64,000 nt of DNA from Aeromicrobium sp. 9AM (lineage in GTDB: Bacteria; Actinomycetota; Actinomycetes; Propionibacteriales; Nocardioidaceae). Position numbers and translations under genes: made by a program. Each line of letters opens with the position of its first letter. The first letter of the stretch is position 1. The stretch spans positions 558,001 to 622,000 of the forward strand of contig NZ_LR733303.1 of assembly GCF_902506105.1 (NCBI RefSeq), read 5' to 3'. This document shows, one piece after another, positions 16,686 to 25,789 of the stretch. The notes beneath the pieces are model-generated. The model worked only from the letters and a program-made list of their open reading frames with translations. It made no database searches and was not told the origin of the DNA.

Positions 16686-18154
16686 GTGTCCTCATCGCGG
16701 ACGACTACGGCGCGGTCCTGGCCCGGGCAGACCGGGTCGATCGGCTGCGGGCGTTCGTCGTCCTGGTGCTGGGCGTCGGGGTCGCGGCCGGGACAGGCCT
16801 GCTCGCGGTGCAGCAACCCGTGGCATGCCTCGGACTGCTGCTCGGCGCTGCCCTGGCGGTTGCCGTCTGGCGACGCCCGGCGGTTGCCGCCTACGCCATC
16901 GTCGGCATCACGCCGCTGGTGGTCGGGATCGACCGGGGCAGGCTCGTTCCGCAGATGCGGGTCAACGAAGCCTTGACCGTGTTCCTCGTGGGCGTCCTGT
17001 GCGCGCGTGCCGCTGTGCGGCCGCGAGCGGGCCGCTTCCACCTCCGACTCGACCCGGTGTCCCGCGCATTCGTCTGGTTCGCGATCGCTGCGTCGCTGCT
17101 CCCGCTCGTCTTCATGGCGGTTCGTGCGCGCCCGATCGAGATGGACGACCTGACGTACGCCGCCGTGATGTGGAAGTTCCTGCTCCTGTACGCGGTGGTG
17201 CGCGTGACGATCCGCAACCAGCGCGAGGTCCGGATCGCCCTGTGGGTGTCGATGATCGCCGGCGTGCTCGTGGGCGCGATCGGCATCTTGCAGTCGCTCG
17301 ACCTGCTGGGCGTACGCGCGATGCTCGAGCCGTTGTTCGCCCCGTTCGGCTACACCGACGTCGTGTCGTCGGCGCGGGCCGGCTCGACGGTCGGACTGCC
17401 GGCCGCCACGGCGGACCTCATGGTGCTCAACCTGGTGATCGCCCTCGGGATGCTCTACCGCAAGCCGTCGCTGGCCTGGTGCCTCGCGCCGATGACCCTG
17501 GTGTTCGTCGTGGCCGTGTTCTCGGCCGCGGAGTTCTCCAGCGCCCTCGGCCTCCTGATCGCCCTCGTGTGTGTCGCGGTGCGGCTGCGCCGACTCGACC
17601 TGCTCAAGTGGTCCGTCGTGGCCCTGCCCGTGGCGATCGTGGCCCTGTGGCCGACGATCGCGCCGCGCATCGAGGACTTCTCGTCCCTGCACGGCATGCC
17701 GACGAGCTGGCTGGTGCGCTACCACAACCTGTCGACGTACTTCTGGCCGCCGATCGTCGACGGCACCAACTTCCTGGTGGGGGTGCGGCCGGCCGCGCGG
17801 GTGCCGGTCGACGAGGGTGCCTTCGGGTTCATCTGGATCGAGAGCGGCTACCTCTGGCTGCTGTGGGGCGGCGGTCTGCCGTTGCTCGCGGCCTTCTGCT
17901 GGTTCGTCTGGACGAGCCTGCGGGCGACAGGGCCGGCCGCGCGGCTGCTGGCTGACTCGTCGGCAGTCGCGGGCCTGGCGGCGTACACGGGCCTGGTCTC
18001 GTGCGTCGTCCTCATGATCTTCGATCCGCACATCACCTACCGCGGCTCGGCCGACGCGTTGTTCGGCCTGCTGGCCCTGTCCGCATGCGGACACCAGGTC
18101 GTGGAGCAGAACCGACGACGACAGCAACGATCTACCCAAGGAGAAGCACCGTGA
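16682..18154 (+). CDS. O-antigen ligase/polymerase-like membrane protein (Wzy/WaaL type)
   Basis: 490 residues with roughly 10-12 hydrophobic segments and one long extracytoplasmic loop at about 345-410 before the last helices (region around YHNLSTYFWPPIVDGTNFLVG), the topology of O-antigen polymerases and ligases. Sequence conservation in this family is low, so the call rests on topology and on its position between a flippase and a Wzz-like gene. It would polymerise repeat units on the outer face. ATG 16682 overlaps the upstream stop by 4 nt. Confidence 0.75.
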   Translation: MSVLIADDYGAVLARADRVDRLRAFVVLVLGVGVAAGTGLLAVQQPVACLGLLLGAALAVAVWRRPAVAAYAIVGITPLVVGIDRGRLVPQMRVNEALTVFLVGVLCARAAVRPRAGRFHLRLDPVSRAFVWFAIAASLLPLVFMAVRARPIEMDDLTYAAVMWKFLLLYAVVRVTIRNQREVRIALWVSMIAGVLVGAIGILQSLDLLGVRAMLEPLFAPFGYTDVVSSARAGSTVGLPAATADLMVLNLVIALGMLYRKPSLAWCLAPMTLVFVVAVFSAAEFSSALGLLIALVCVAVRLRRLDLLKWSVVALPVAIVALWPTIAPRIEDFSSLHGMPTSWLVRYHNLSTYFWPPIVDGTNFLVGVRPAARVPVDEGAFGFIWIESGYLWLLWGGGLPLLAAFCWFVWTSLRATGPAARLLADSSAVAGLAAYTGLVSCVVLMIFDPHITYRGSADALFGLLALSACGHQVVEQNRRRQQRSTQGEAP

Positions 18155-19656
18155 AGGCATCGACACTTCCGAGTGACCGCGAGACGGGGATGGTCCGTCT
18201 GTACGCCTGGGTGATGATCGTCACCGTTGGCCTGGCCGTCGGCGTCGCGCTGCTCGGCACCCGGACCATCCCGCAGTACTCCACGAGCGCTGAGGTGCTG
18301 GTGGGCCCGACGATCACGTCGAGCGGCAACTACATCGAGCCCTCGATGCCGACCGAGCAGCGGGTGGCGACATCCGCGGACGTGATCGGCAACGCGGCGG
18401 CGAAGCTGGGGGTGACGTCGACGCAGGCCACGGAGCACGTGTCCGTGACGGTCCCGGTGGACACCAAGATCCTCGTGATGACCTACACCGATGACTCCCC
18501 GGGAGCAGCACTCTCGGGCGCCAAGGCCATCGCTGAGTCGTACCTGCGGGCCCGAAACCCGGAGGACGGCAAGAACCCCGTGGCGAGCATGGTCAGTCCA
18601 CCGGAACGGCCGTCCACCCCGGTGGGTACCAACTATCCGGTGATCCTGGGTGCGGCGATCGTCGCCGGTCTCCTGGTCGGATTCGGTCTGGCGCGCGCCT
18701 GGGACCGGGTCCGAGGCCGGATCCGCACCGTCGCCGACGCCGAGCGGTGCGCCGACCTGGATGCGCTGGTCGTGACGCCGCTCCTGCCGCGGAGGTCGAT
18801 CGATCGTCATCCGCGATTCCTCGCTGGCCGATCACAGCTCACCTCGCTGGCGGCACGGGTGCTCGGCCAGGTGGAGGAGGGCCACCAGTCCAGCCTCTTG
18901 GTGACCGGGGCTGCCACCGACTGTGGCAGCACGGCGGTCGCCGCGACGACTGCAGTCGCCCTGGCACGGATGGGGCGGGTCGTGGTGCTGGTGACGGCGG
19001 ACGACGAGGTCGTCACGCGCATGTCACGTGAGCGCGATCCGAAGCGCAAGAACGAGCGGCCCCCGCGGGACCTGTGGCCCGATGCCCGGCCGGCCGAGCA
19101 GGACGGACTCCACCTCGTCTCCGTGGCGGAGTGGGACTCAGCCGGTGTCGCAGCGGCCCGGCTGACGAACCTGCTGCCCGAGCTCCACCAGCGGCTGCCC
19201 GAGGCGCTGATCGTCATCGACGGCCCGCCGGCGTGGTACAGCGCGGGAATCGCCCTGCGGGTGGACGAGATCCTGCTGGTCGTGGCGTTGGGACGCGGTT
19301 CGCGCAAGTCGTTGGCGTTGGCGGTGCAGGCGCTCGATCATTGCGCCGAGAAGATGATGGGCCTCGTCGTCACGCCGCGCGGCCGGCGTGGACGACCCCA
19401 GCTCGGCTCGCTCAAGGAATGGGCCGCGCGCCAGGTGAAGAAGGTCGTCTTCCGGGTCGCGCCACCGACCGTGGACTCCGAGTCGATGGCCGGTCGCGTG
19501 TCAGGGCTCGCGGCGCCGCCCGCACCGACCTGGACGGAGAAGAAGGTGATCCAGGCGGTGCGGTCGAGTGCCACCAAGTCGAGCCGGCCCGCCAACGTCG
19601 CACGTCGCCCGAAATCCAAACCGAGCGGTGAGCCGACGAGCTCAGTGTTGTCGTGA
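18151..19656 (+). CDS. Wzz/CpsC-CpsD fusion-like chain-length protein with a degenerate P-loop
   Basis: 501 residues. A first transmembrane helix at about 14-36, an extracellular Wzz-like domain, and a second helix at about 162-184 are followed by a cytoplasmic CpsD-like nucleotide-binding domain. The Walker B-like strand ALIVIDGPP is intact, but the P-loop region near residues 252-262 reads GAATDCGST, with no Lys before Ser-Thr, so normal ATP binding is doubtful. The C-terminal tail is basic and has no Tyr cluster, unlike active BY-kinases. It probably sets chain length or scaffolds the polymerase. GTG 18151 has AAGGAG 8 nt upstream and overlaps the previous stop. Confidence 0.8.
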   Translation: MKASTLPSDRETGMVRLYAWVMIVTVGLAVGVALLGTRTIPQYSTSAEVLVGPTITSSGNYIEPSMPTEQRVATSADVIGNAAAKLGVTSTQATEHVSVTVPVDTKILVMTYTDDSPGAALSGAKAIAESYLRARNPEDGKNPVASMVSPPERPSTPVGTNYPVILGAAIVAGLLVGFGLARAWDRVRGRIRTVADAERCADLDALVVTPLLPRRSIDRHPRFLAGRSQLTSLAARVLGQVEEGHQSSLLVTGAATDCGSTAVAATTAVALARMGRVVVLVTADDEVVTRMSRERDPKRKNERPPRDLWPDARPAEQDGLHLVSVAEWDSAGVAAARLTNLLPELHQRLPEALIVIDGPPAWYSAGIALRVDEILLVVALGRGSRKSLALAVQALDHCAEKMMGLVVTPRGRRGRPQLGSLKEWAARQVKKVVFRVAPPTVDSESMAGRVSGLAAPPAPTWTEKKVIQAVRSSATKSSRPANVARRPKSKPSGEPTSSVLS

Positions 19657-20633
19657 TGTCGACCAACGCGACGGTGGGGAAGGGGCGGCTCTGGGCCGTC
19701 CTCGTCGTGGTGCTGCTGCTCACGGCCGTCATCGCGTTGGTGGCCGTCAGCCTGCGCGACTCGACCATGGCGACGGACCGGCGAGACACGCCGGGTTCCA
19801 CGGTGGCACCCGATCCGGACGGATACTTCAAGACGAAACCGGCCGGCTCATGGAAGAACCTGCCCTCGGACGAGGAGTGTTCCCGGGAAGTTCACCACTC
19901 ACCGTGGGAGCCGCGACCCAGCAACGCCAAGGCGAATCACGCCAAGCCCGACGCCGCGGCCGTGCACCAGTCGCTGACCTCGCGGCCGCGGGGCAACAAG
20001 GACACGTACGCCGCCCGCTACAACACGTGGCTGCTCCCGAGGGTGAGTGGGCAGAACACCGGCACGACGGACGAGAACATCCAGTGGGCGGCCTGCAAGT
20101 GGGGGATCTCCGACAACCTCCTCAGAGCCATGGCGGCCGCGGAGTCGACCTGGTACCAGGACCTGCACGAAGGCGACGGCTCCTGTGTCGAGAAGCGTGG
20201 CTGTGGCGACATGGTGGACGAGGCCACACCCGCGTCCCGGACGTTCTGCGACGAGCTCAACCGGTTCGGGTACGACTACAGCCGCGACTACGGCGAGGGA
20301 ATCTGTCCCCGGACGTTCTCGATCATCGGTGTCATGTCCTGGCAGGACCCCGACTGGGGCCCGATGGACGAGAACCAGAACGGGACGTTCCCGTTCAACC
20401 GGGACTCGACGGCATTCGCGCTCGACTACGCCGCCTCCCACCTGCGCGGGTGCATGGAGGGCTGGATCAGCTGGCTGAGCAGGCGCGACGGGTTCGAGAA
20501 AGGTGACGTCTGGGGATGCGTCGGGGTCTGGTACGCCGGTGACTGGAAGATCCCGGCGGCCCGCGACTACACGGCCAGGGTCAAGTCACTGATGAACGAC
20601 CGGATCTGGCTGCAGCCGAGCTTCGCGGACTAG
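19656..20633 (+). CDS. Exported transglycosylase-like (SLT-fold) protein of the exopolysaccharide operon
   Basis: 325 residues with an N-terminal signal anchor (about 10-32, LWAVLVVVLLLTAVIALVAV), a Ser/Pro/Asp-rich linker, and a domain resembling lytic transglycosylases: WAACKWGISDNLLRAMAAAESTW, with Glu163 in the position of the catalytic acid, then GVMSWQDPDWG and WGCVGVWYAGDW. Many Cys residues in the outer part suggest disulfides. It may cleave peptidoglycan to let polymer pass, or cleave the polysaccharide itself. ATG 19656 is used (GTG 19653 precedes it), overlapping the upstream stop. Its last 48 nt overlap antisense with the converging glycosyltransferase gene. Confidence 0.68.
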   Translation: MSTNATVGKGRLWAVLVVVLLLTAVIALVAVSLRDSTMATDRRDTPGSTVAPDPDGYFKTKPAGSWKNLPSDEECSREVHHSPWEPRPSNAKANHAKPDAAAVHQSLTSRPRGNKDTYAARYNTWLLPRVSGQNTGTTDENIQWAACKWGISDNLLRAMAAAESTWYQDLHEGDGSCVEKRGCGDMVDEATPASRTFCDELNRFGYDYSRDYGEGICPRTFSIIGVMSWQDPDWGPMDENQNGTFPFNRDSTAFALDYAASHLRGCMEGWISWLSRRDGFEKGDVWGCVGVWYAGDWKIPAARDYTARVKSLMNDRIWLQPSFAD

Positions 20634-21848
20634 GCGACGGCCGCGCCTGCGGCTGCCGGCCAGGTCGGCGATGATCGACAGGTAGACCTCGCTCTGTCGC
20701 TCCCACGCCAGGTGGAGCCGGACGCGCTCGCTGCCCACCTCACCGAGGCGCGAACGCTCGGCGGAGTTGTCGAGCAGGCGGATCAGCTCGAGGGCGATGA
20801 CCTCGGTCTCGCCGGGAGTGACCAGGACGCCGGCGCCTTCGGCAAGCCGACGGGTCTCCTGCACGTCGTACGCGACGAGCGGCAGGCCGACCCCGAGGTA
20901 CTCCATCGCCTTCACGGGCGTGACCTCCAGCTGCAACGAGGTGTCGACGCCGATGTCGGCCGCAGCGAGATGACGGTAGAGATCCAGCTCGGGCAGCCAC
21001 CCGGGGAACCAGACGTTGTCGCTCAGGCCCCGCTTCTCGACCATGGCCTGCAGCTCTTCGAGGCACTCCCCGTTGCCGAGGAGCATGAACCCCACGTCGT
21101 CGCGGCCCCACTCACGGACCATGAGCTCGGCGGCCCTGATGACGTCGTCGACCCGGTCCTGCCGGCCCATCTTCCCGGCCCACGTGACGACCCACGGGAA
21201 ACCCCGGCGCAGCTCGGTCCGGTTCGCCAGGTGCTCGGCATCCCGAGCCCGGTCGAGCCGGTCGAGGACCGGGCCGTTGCGGACGACATGGATGCGCTCA
21301 GGACGGCCGCCGGCAGCGATCAACCGGTCGCGCAGGTGGTCGTTGACGGTCACGCTCGCGTCGACGTTGGCCTGGGTGCGCCGCTCCAGCCAGTGCAGCA
21401 CCCGCATGGCCTTCGCGGGCGCGGAGGCGTATCGCTGTGCGAAGGTCTCGGGCATCAGGTCGCGCTGGTCGAGCAGCACACGTATGCCGAGCCGGCGAGC
21501 GACCGCCGTCGCCGGGAAGTACAGGTCGGGCGGCTGGCAGATCTGCAGCACGTCGATGCGGTCGCGCACGTGCAGCTGCACCAGGCGCGGGATCTGCCGC
21601 ATCAGGGAGGTGACGTACTCACGAAGGTGACCCTTCATGGACGCGCCGTCCACGGGTGCCCGGTACTCGACGAGCCGCAGACCCGGGCGGTTGCGCCATG
21701 GCTCGTTGGCGTCGTCGTGACGGGTGATCACCGTGACGCGATAGCCCGCGGAGCACAGCGCCTCGACCTGCTTGCACAGCCGGTTGTCGTCGGCCAGCGA
21801 GACGTTCTGCACCATCGCCGCGATGTGCGGCGGCCGGTTGTCAGTCAT
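20586..21848 (-). CDS. GT4-family glycosyltransferase
   Basis: 420 residues of a GT-B retaining glycosyltransferase. The N-domain has NVSLADDNRLCKQVEALCSAGYRV. The C-domain has VTWAGKMGRQDRVDDVIRAAELM, GFMLLGNGECLEELQ, and the donor-binding stretch ADIGVDTSLQLEVTPVKAMEYLGVGLPLVAYD, whose Glu pair falls at EVTPVKAMEY (an EX7E-like arrangement). It should add one sugar from a nucleotide donor during repeat-unit assembly at the cytoplasmic membrane face. ATG 21848 overlaps the end of the deacetylase gene by 8 nt. Last gene of the leftward operon. Confidence 0.93.
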   Translation of the reverse strand: MTDNRPPHIAAMVQNVSLADDNRLCKQVEALCSAGYRVTVITRHDDANEPWRNRPGLRLVEYRAPVDGASMKGHLREYVTSLMRQIPRLVQLHVRDRIDVLQICQPPDLYFPATAVARRLGIRVLLDQRDLMPETFAQRYASAPAKAMRVLHWLERRTQANVDASVTVNDHLRDRLIAAGGRPERIHVVRNGPVLDRLDRARDAEHLANRTELRRGFPWVVTWAGKMGRQDRVDDVIRAAELMVREWGRDDVGFMLLGNGECLEELQAMVEKRGLSDNVWFPGWLPELDLYRHLAAADIGVDTSLQLEVTPVKAMEYLGVGLPLVAYDVQETRRLAEGAGVLVTPGETEVIALELIRLLDNSAERSRLGEVGSERVRLHLAWERQSEVYLSIIADLAGSRRRGRRLVREARLQPDPVVHQ

Positions 21849-23343
21849 GTGCGGCGACGGACGTGTCGGGAACCATCACCCTGCCATGGCGACCGACCGG
21901 CGGTGACGACCACGCCACCACCGCCTCGCCGGCGGCAGGACCGTGAACGGTCCAGGCACCGTCGGCCAGCACCGGGGTCGACTCGGCCCGGCGGCGCCAC
22001 CAGGCGGCGACCTCCCGGGGGAGCGCATGCCATGCGCCGGGGTCGGCGCGGAGCTGGTCCAGCAGCTCCTCCCACGCCGTCAGCATCCCTGGGCAGTGGA
22101 CGTAGTCGGGATGGGCGATCATCAGGACCATCCCGCCCCGGGCCCGAACTGCCTCGACCTTCGACTGCCACACCGAGCCGTCGGTCATGCCGAGGATCTC
22201 GAACAGGGTGTGATCCTGCGGCAGCGTCAGGGGGAGCTCGACCAGGTCGTCGATGAAGAACGGCAGGTACGTGCAGCAGCCACCGGGCGTCGGCTCGTGC
22301 GGCGCGCTGTCGGTGTAGGACGAGTCGTAGTCGAAGCCCAGCAGCGGCATCAGTTCCCAGGATCGCTGGGTGGCCGGAGACCGGAAGCCGACGGCACCCC
22401 ACCGGTCCGCCCACTCCCGGATCGCCGGGAGCCGCTTGCGCAGCATGCGCCCGGACGCCAGGTCCTTGCCGTCGTGGCGCAGGCCGTGCACGCCGATCTC
22501 GCAGCCCTCGGAGCGCAGCCCGTCGAGCAGCTCGTCGGCGACCGGGTAGCGCTCCGGCACGAGGTTCCATGAGGACCGGAGACCCCGAGCCCGCTCGGGT
22601 GCTCGCAGCGCCTCGATCGAGTCCCGGCCCGTCGAGGTCTCGACGTCATGCGTGAGCACGAAGGCAGAGGTGTGCCCGTTGGGCCACGGATGCACGTACG
22701 GGACGGGTTCGCCGGCGACCCGCTCGAGCCGGCCCAGCAGCCAGTCGTACAGGTCGTGCAGGGCGTTCTCCTCGGGCCAGCCGGGGAAGTCCGGGTACGT
22801 GTGGTGTGCGGCGTGACGGCGACGGAGCAGGAGCTGCACCTTGCGCGGAAGCGCCGGCCGGATCGTGTAGTAGATCGTCACCAGCAGGTGACGGAGCCGG
22901 TTGCGCAGGCGCGCGTCGCCGAGCATGGTGTAGCGCTCCGACCACAGCCACGACATCGCCTCGCCGGGATCGAAGGGGAGGAAGATGCTGCCCTGGTCGT
23001 TGGTCCAGACGTGCCCCACGGCGGTGCCTTGGGGATTCTGGACGGGGGTGAGGGGCCGCCACCCCTCACCCCCGGTCCACCGACGGCATCCGAGATCCTC
23101 GGGCGACCCGGTGAAGACCGGGCACACGAGGTTGATGCCATCGAGCTTGTGGTGGCCGGGCTTGGTGCCCGGCGCGTGACGGCCCGCGTCAGAGCGGGCC
23201 CAGAGGAGCCTCGGCCCGAGCGGCGACGAGGAGGCGTGCAGTGCGCCGACGTGCTTGGGCAGGTTGCGGCCCATGCTCTCGTCCACCGTGATCGGGACAC
23301 GCATGTAGTCGCCGAACGCGAAGGGGACCGATGACGTGAACAT
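21841..23343 (-). CDS. Polysaccharide deacetylase-like protein
   Basis: 500 residues. After an uncharacterised N-terminal region of about 220 residues, a NodB-like segment begins with FVLTHDVETSTG (motif 1-like, Asp-Val-Glu) and continues with EIGVHGLRHDGKDLASG (motif 2-like HxxxH), VGFRSPATQRSW (motif 3-like) and MIAHPDYVH (late His motif). There is no signal peptide, so it probably acts inside the cell on a precursor, or the fold serves another hydrolysis. ATG 23343 is chosen over GTG 23349 because AAGAAGG lies at correct spacing before it. Between the ATP-grasp and GT4 genes in a compact operon. Confidence 0.75.
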   Translation of the reverse strand: MFTSSVPFAFGDYMRVPITVDESMGRNLPKHVGALHASSSPLGPRLLWARSDAGRHAPGTKPGHHKLDGINLVCPVFTGSPEDLGCRRWTGGEGWRPLTPVQNPQGTAVGHVWTNDQGSIFLPFDPGEAMSWLWSERYTMLGDARLRNRLRHLLVTIYYTIRPALPRKVQLLLRRRHAAHHTYPDFPGWPEENALHDLYDWLLGRLERVAGEPVPYVHPWPNGHTSAFVLTHDVETSTGRDSIEALRAPERARGLRSSWNLVPERYPVADELLDGLRSEGCEIGVHGLRHDGKDLASGRMLRKRLPAIREWADRWGAVGFRSPATQRSWELMPLLGFDYDSSYTDSAPHEPTPGGCCTYLPFFIDDLVELPLTLPQDHTLFEILGMTDGSVWQSKVEAVRARGGMVLMIAHPDYVHCPGMLTAWEELLDQLRADPGAWHALPREVAAWWRRRAESTPVLADGAWTVHGPAAGEAVVAWSSPPVGRHGRVMVPDTSVAAHD

Positions 23344-23357
23344 GTGCACCTTCTTGT

Positions 23358-24569
23358 CTAGAGTCCGCGACGGACGGCGAGGAAGGGCAGCAGCCCCACC
23401 TCGGCCACCGCCGGCAGGGGATCGTCGGTCGACCAGACAGCGCCCACGTCGATGCCGCGCAACGAGCGGAGGTAGTCACGGGCGCGGAGACGACGTTTGC
23501 TGATGTCCCGGACGGCGTTCGGCATGTCGGTGGCCAAGCGGGCCCACCGCACCCCGGCGCGGGCGCGGCAGGGTTCCACCGACAGCCCCATCTGGTCGCG
23601 GAACAAGAGGGTGGGGAAGTCGACGCCGGCCGCGGCGCCGAGGCTGTGGTAGCCCCACGTACGGGCATTGACGTCGAGCAGCTTGACGGCGCCGTCGCGC
23701 TCGTCCCGCTTGTACTCCAGCTCGACCAGGCCGTAGTAGTTCATCTCGCGGAGCAGCCGCAGGGAGGGCTCCTCCAGCTCGGGCAGGTCGACGGTCTCGA
23801 CGAGCGTGCTGGCGCGGCCGAAGTCGGAGGGGTGCTGGCGTCGTCGCACGACAGTCATCGACCCCACGGGCTCGCCGTCCTTCACGAACGCGCAGTAGGC
23901 CAGCTGGCGGTCACCGCCGCCGGGGACCAGCTCCTGGACGATCACCTCGTCCGCCGGGATGATCTTGGTCGCCAGGCGGAACTTCTCGACCAGCTCGGCC
24001 CGGTCGTTCGCTCGCCACGCCTTGGCGCCGGTGTCGTAGAAGAAGTGCTCCTTGATCGCGGGCTTGATGATCACCGGGCTGTCCAGCGCGATCTCGGCCA
24101 GGTCCGCCTCGCTTCGCGGGAACCAGCACCGGGGCACACCGATGCCGAGCCGCTCGGCCACCTGGTAGGTCTGCCGCTTGTCCCACGCGACCTCGACCGT
24201 CTCCCACGTCGGCGTCGGGACCCTGAACGTACGAGCCAGCTCGTCCCGGTTCTGTGCCACGGCGGCGACGGTCTCCTCGCGCGTCGGGAACAGCACCCAG
24301 CCGTCCAGGCCGAACCGGCGGGCCGCCTCGTGGAGGGCGTCCATGGTGGCCTCCGAGCTGCGCAGTGAAGGCACCCGAAGGGAACGTTGGACGTACCGAG
24401 ACCGGGGCGAGATGGAGACCTCGTCGTCGAGGACCGCGACCGGGATGCCGCGCCTGCCAAGGCTTCGGGCGATGCCGAGTCCTTGGTAGTCGCCGCCGAT
24501 CACGAGCGCTCCGGGCGTGCGGCTCGATGCCGCGCGTCTGGAGGCTCGGCTGGTCGCGGTCGTCGACAT
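23358..24569 (-). CDS. ATP-grasp-fold carboxylate ligase
   Basis: 403 residues. A pre-ATP-grasp N-domain (ALVIGGDYQGLGIARSLGRRG) is followed by an ATP-grasp domain at about 120-330: VIIKPAIKEHFF (ATP-binding Lys), EVIVQELVPGGGDRQLAYCAF, and a metal-binding end LLDVNARTWGYHSLGAAAGVDFP with the Asn/Glu-type ligands. Such enzymes form amide or ester bonds through an acyl phosphate. The target is unknown; in an exopolysaccharide operon a likely role is attaching an amino acid to a uronic acid or similar sugar acid, which is inference. ATG 24569 overlaps the previous stop (ATGA). Confidence 0.82.
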   Translation of the reverse strand: MSTTATSRASRRAASSRTPGALVIGGDYQGLGIARSLGRRGIPVAVLDDEVSISPRSRYVQRSLRVPSLRSSEATMDALHEAARRFGLDGWVLFPTREETVAAVAQNRDELARTFRVPTPTWETVEVAWDKRQTYQVAERLGIGVPRCWFPRSEADLAEIALDSPVIIKPAIKEHFFYDTGAKAWRANDRAELVEKFRLATKIIPADEVIVQELVPGGGDRQLAYCAFVKDGEPVGSMTVVRRRQHPSDFGRASTLVETVDLPELEEPSLRLLREMNYYGLVELEYKRDERDGAVKLLDVNARTWGYHSLGAAAGVDFPTLLFRDQMGLSVEPCRARAGVRWARLATDMPNAVRDISKRRLRARDYLRSLRGIDVGAVWSTDDPLPAVAEVGLLPFLAVRRGL

Positions 24570-25777
24570 CAGGCGACAGCCTGGTGACGCGGTGCCCGTC
24601 GAGGTGTACGCCGATCCTGCGCCGCGACGGTCTTGGCGACCGCCTTGGAGCTGAACCAGCTGCCGGCCACGAACCGCATCACCGGGCCGTACGACCGGGC
24701 GGCCGGAGCCCCCAGGAAGTGCAGCCGGGGCACGGAGGACTCCAGGCCACGCTTGAGGATCGGGTAGCCGTCGGCGCAGCGGACCTGGTCGGCCAGCGTC
24801 TTGTCGAGGAACGGGTAGCGACGGATGTCGACGTCGTACCCGGTCGCGAACAGCAGATGGTCGACCCGGCGACGGGTGCCGTCCGACAGCTCCAGGTCGA
24901 GCTTGCCCTGGTTCGGGACCGCGCTCTTGACGACCGCGCCCGGGGTGATCGGCACGTTGGGCAGTCGCGGCTTGAGCCAGGACGCGCCGGCCGGCCGGAT
25001 CGCGCGGGCGGCGATCACGTCGAAGATCGGCCGGGGGAAGCGACGGAACACCTCGGGAGTCGCGACGAGTCGCGAGATCCCGATCGGGCCGACGTCGGTG
25101 GGTGCATAGAACAGCGGTGAGAACCGGCCGAGGCCGTCGATCAGGCCGTCGCCGTGCAGGTAGTGAACCTGTGGCTGGCGCGCCAGCACCTCGACGTCCA
25201 CACCACCTTCGTGCATCAGCGCTGCGGACTCCAGCGCGCTCTGCCCGGCCCCGATGATCGCGACGCTCTTGCCGCGGAACGGTTCGTAGTCGCCGTGGTC
25301 GGCCACGTGGGAGGCGAGGTCACTCGGCAGGTCGCGCAACATCGCCGGCCGCCGGGTGAACTCGGCGATGCCGGCAGCCACGAGGACGCGGCCGGCCCGC
25401 AGGTGGGTGCCGTCGTTGAACGTGAGCTGGAAGCCGGCGTCGGTGCGCTCGAGGTGCACGACCTGTCGGCGGATGACGTCGGGAGCGACGCGCTGCTGGT
25501 ACCAGTGGCCGTACTCGATGAAGGTCTCGAGCGACAGGTGCCGCTCGACCACGGCCTGGGTGTCCTCGGTGTACCCCTCCATCGACAGCGGGCCGGTGAC
25601 CTCGCCGATCGACGAACCGTTGCGGCGTGAACGCATCCACAGCCCCTGCGGCATGGTGTGCCAGAACGACATGGGGTCGCCGATCACGCATACTTCACGC
25701 CCGGCAGCCCGAAGGCGCTCAGTGGCTCCCAAGCCATGGGGACCGGCCCCGATCACCGCAATTTCCGTCTCGTCCAT
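24569..25777 (-). CDS. FAD/NAD(P)-binding flavoprotein, monooxygenase-like
   Basis: 402 residues with two Rossmann motifs: IAVIGAGPHGLGATERL at the N-terminus for FAD, and VAIIGAGQSALESAALMHEGG near the middle for NAD(P)H. There is also an ATG-type motif, LLFATGYDVDIRRYP. This layout is that of class B flavin monooxygenases and related N-hydroxylases; the consensus FxGxxxHxxxW fingerprint is not evident, so the reaction is open (oxidase or hydroxylase). ATG 25777 is selected because GGAG sits 6 nt upstream; ATG 25789 is an alternative. First gene of the leftward operon with the ligase, deacetylase and glycosyltransferase. Confidence 0.83.
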   Translation of the reverse strand: MDETEIAVIGAGPHGLGATERLRAAGREVCVIGDPMSFWHTMPQGLWMRSRRNGSSIGEVTGPLSMEGYTEDTQAVVERHLSLETFIEYGHWYQQRVAPDVIRRQVVHLERTDAGFQLTFNDGTHLRAGRVLVAAGIAEFTRRPAMLRDLPSDLASHVADHGDYEPFRGKSVAIIGAGQSALESAALMHEGGVDVEVLARQPQVHYLHGDGLIDGLGRFSPLFYAPTDVGPIGISRLVATPEVFRRFPRPIFDVIAARAIRPAGASWLKPRLPNVPITPGAVVKSAVPNQGKLDLELSDGTRRRVDHLLFATGYDVDIRRYPFLDKTLADQVRCADGYPILKRGLESSVPRLHFLGAPAARSYGPVMRFVAGSWFSSKAVAKTVAAQDRRTPRRAPRHQAVA

Positions 25778-25789
25778 CGCCGTCTCCAT

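Noticed and set aside
23343..23349. GTG 23349 as deacetylase start
   Set aside because: The AAGAAGG site is too close to the GTG and correctly placed for ATG 23343.
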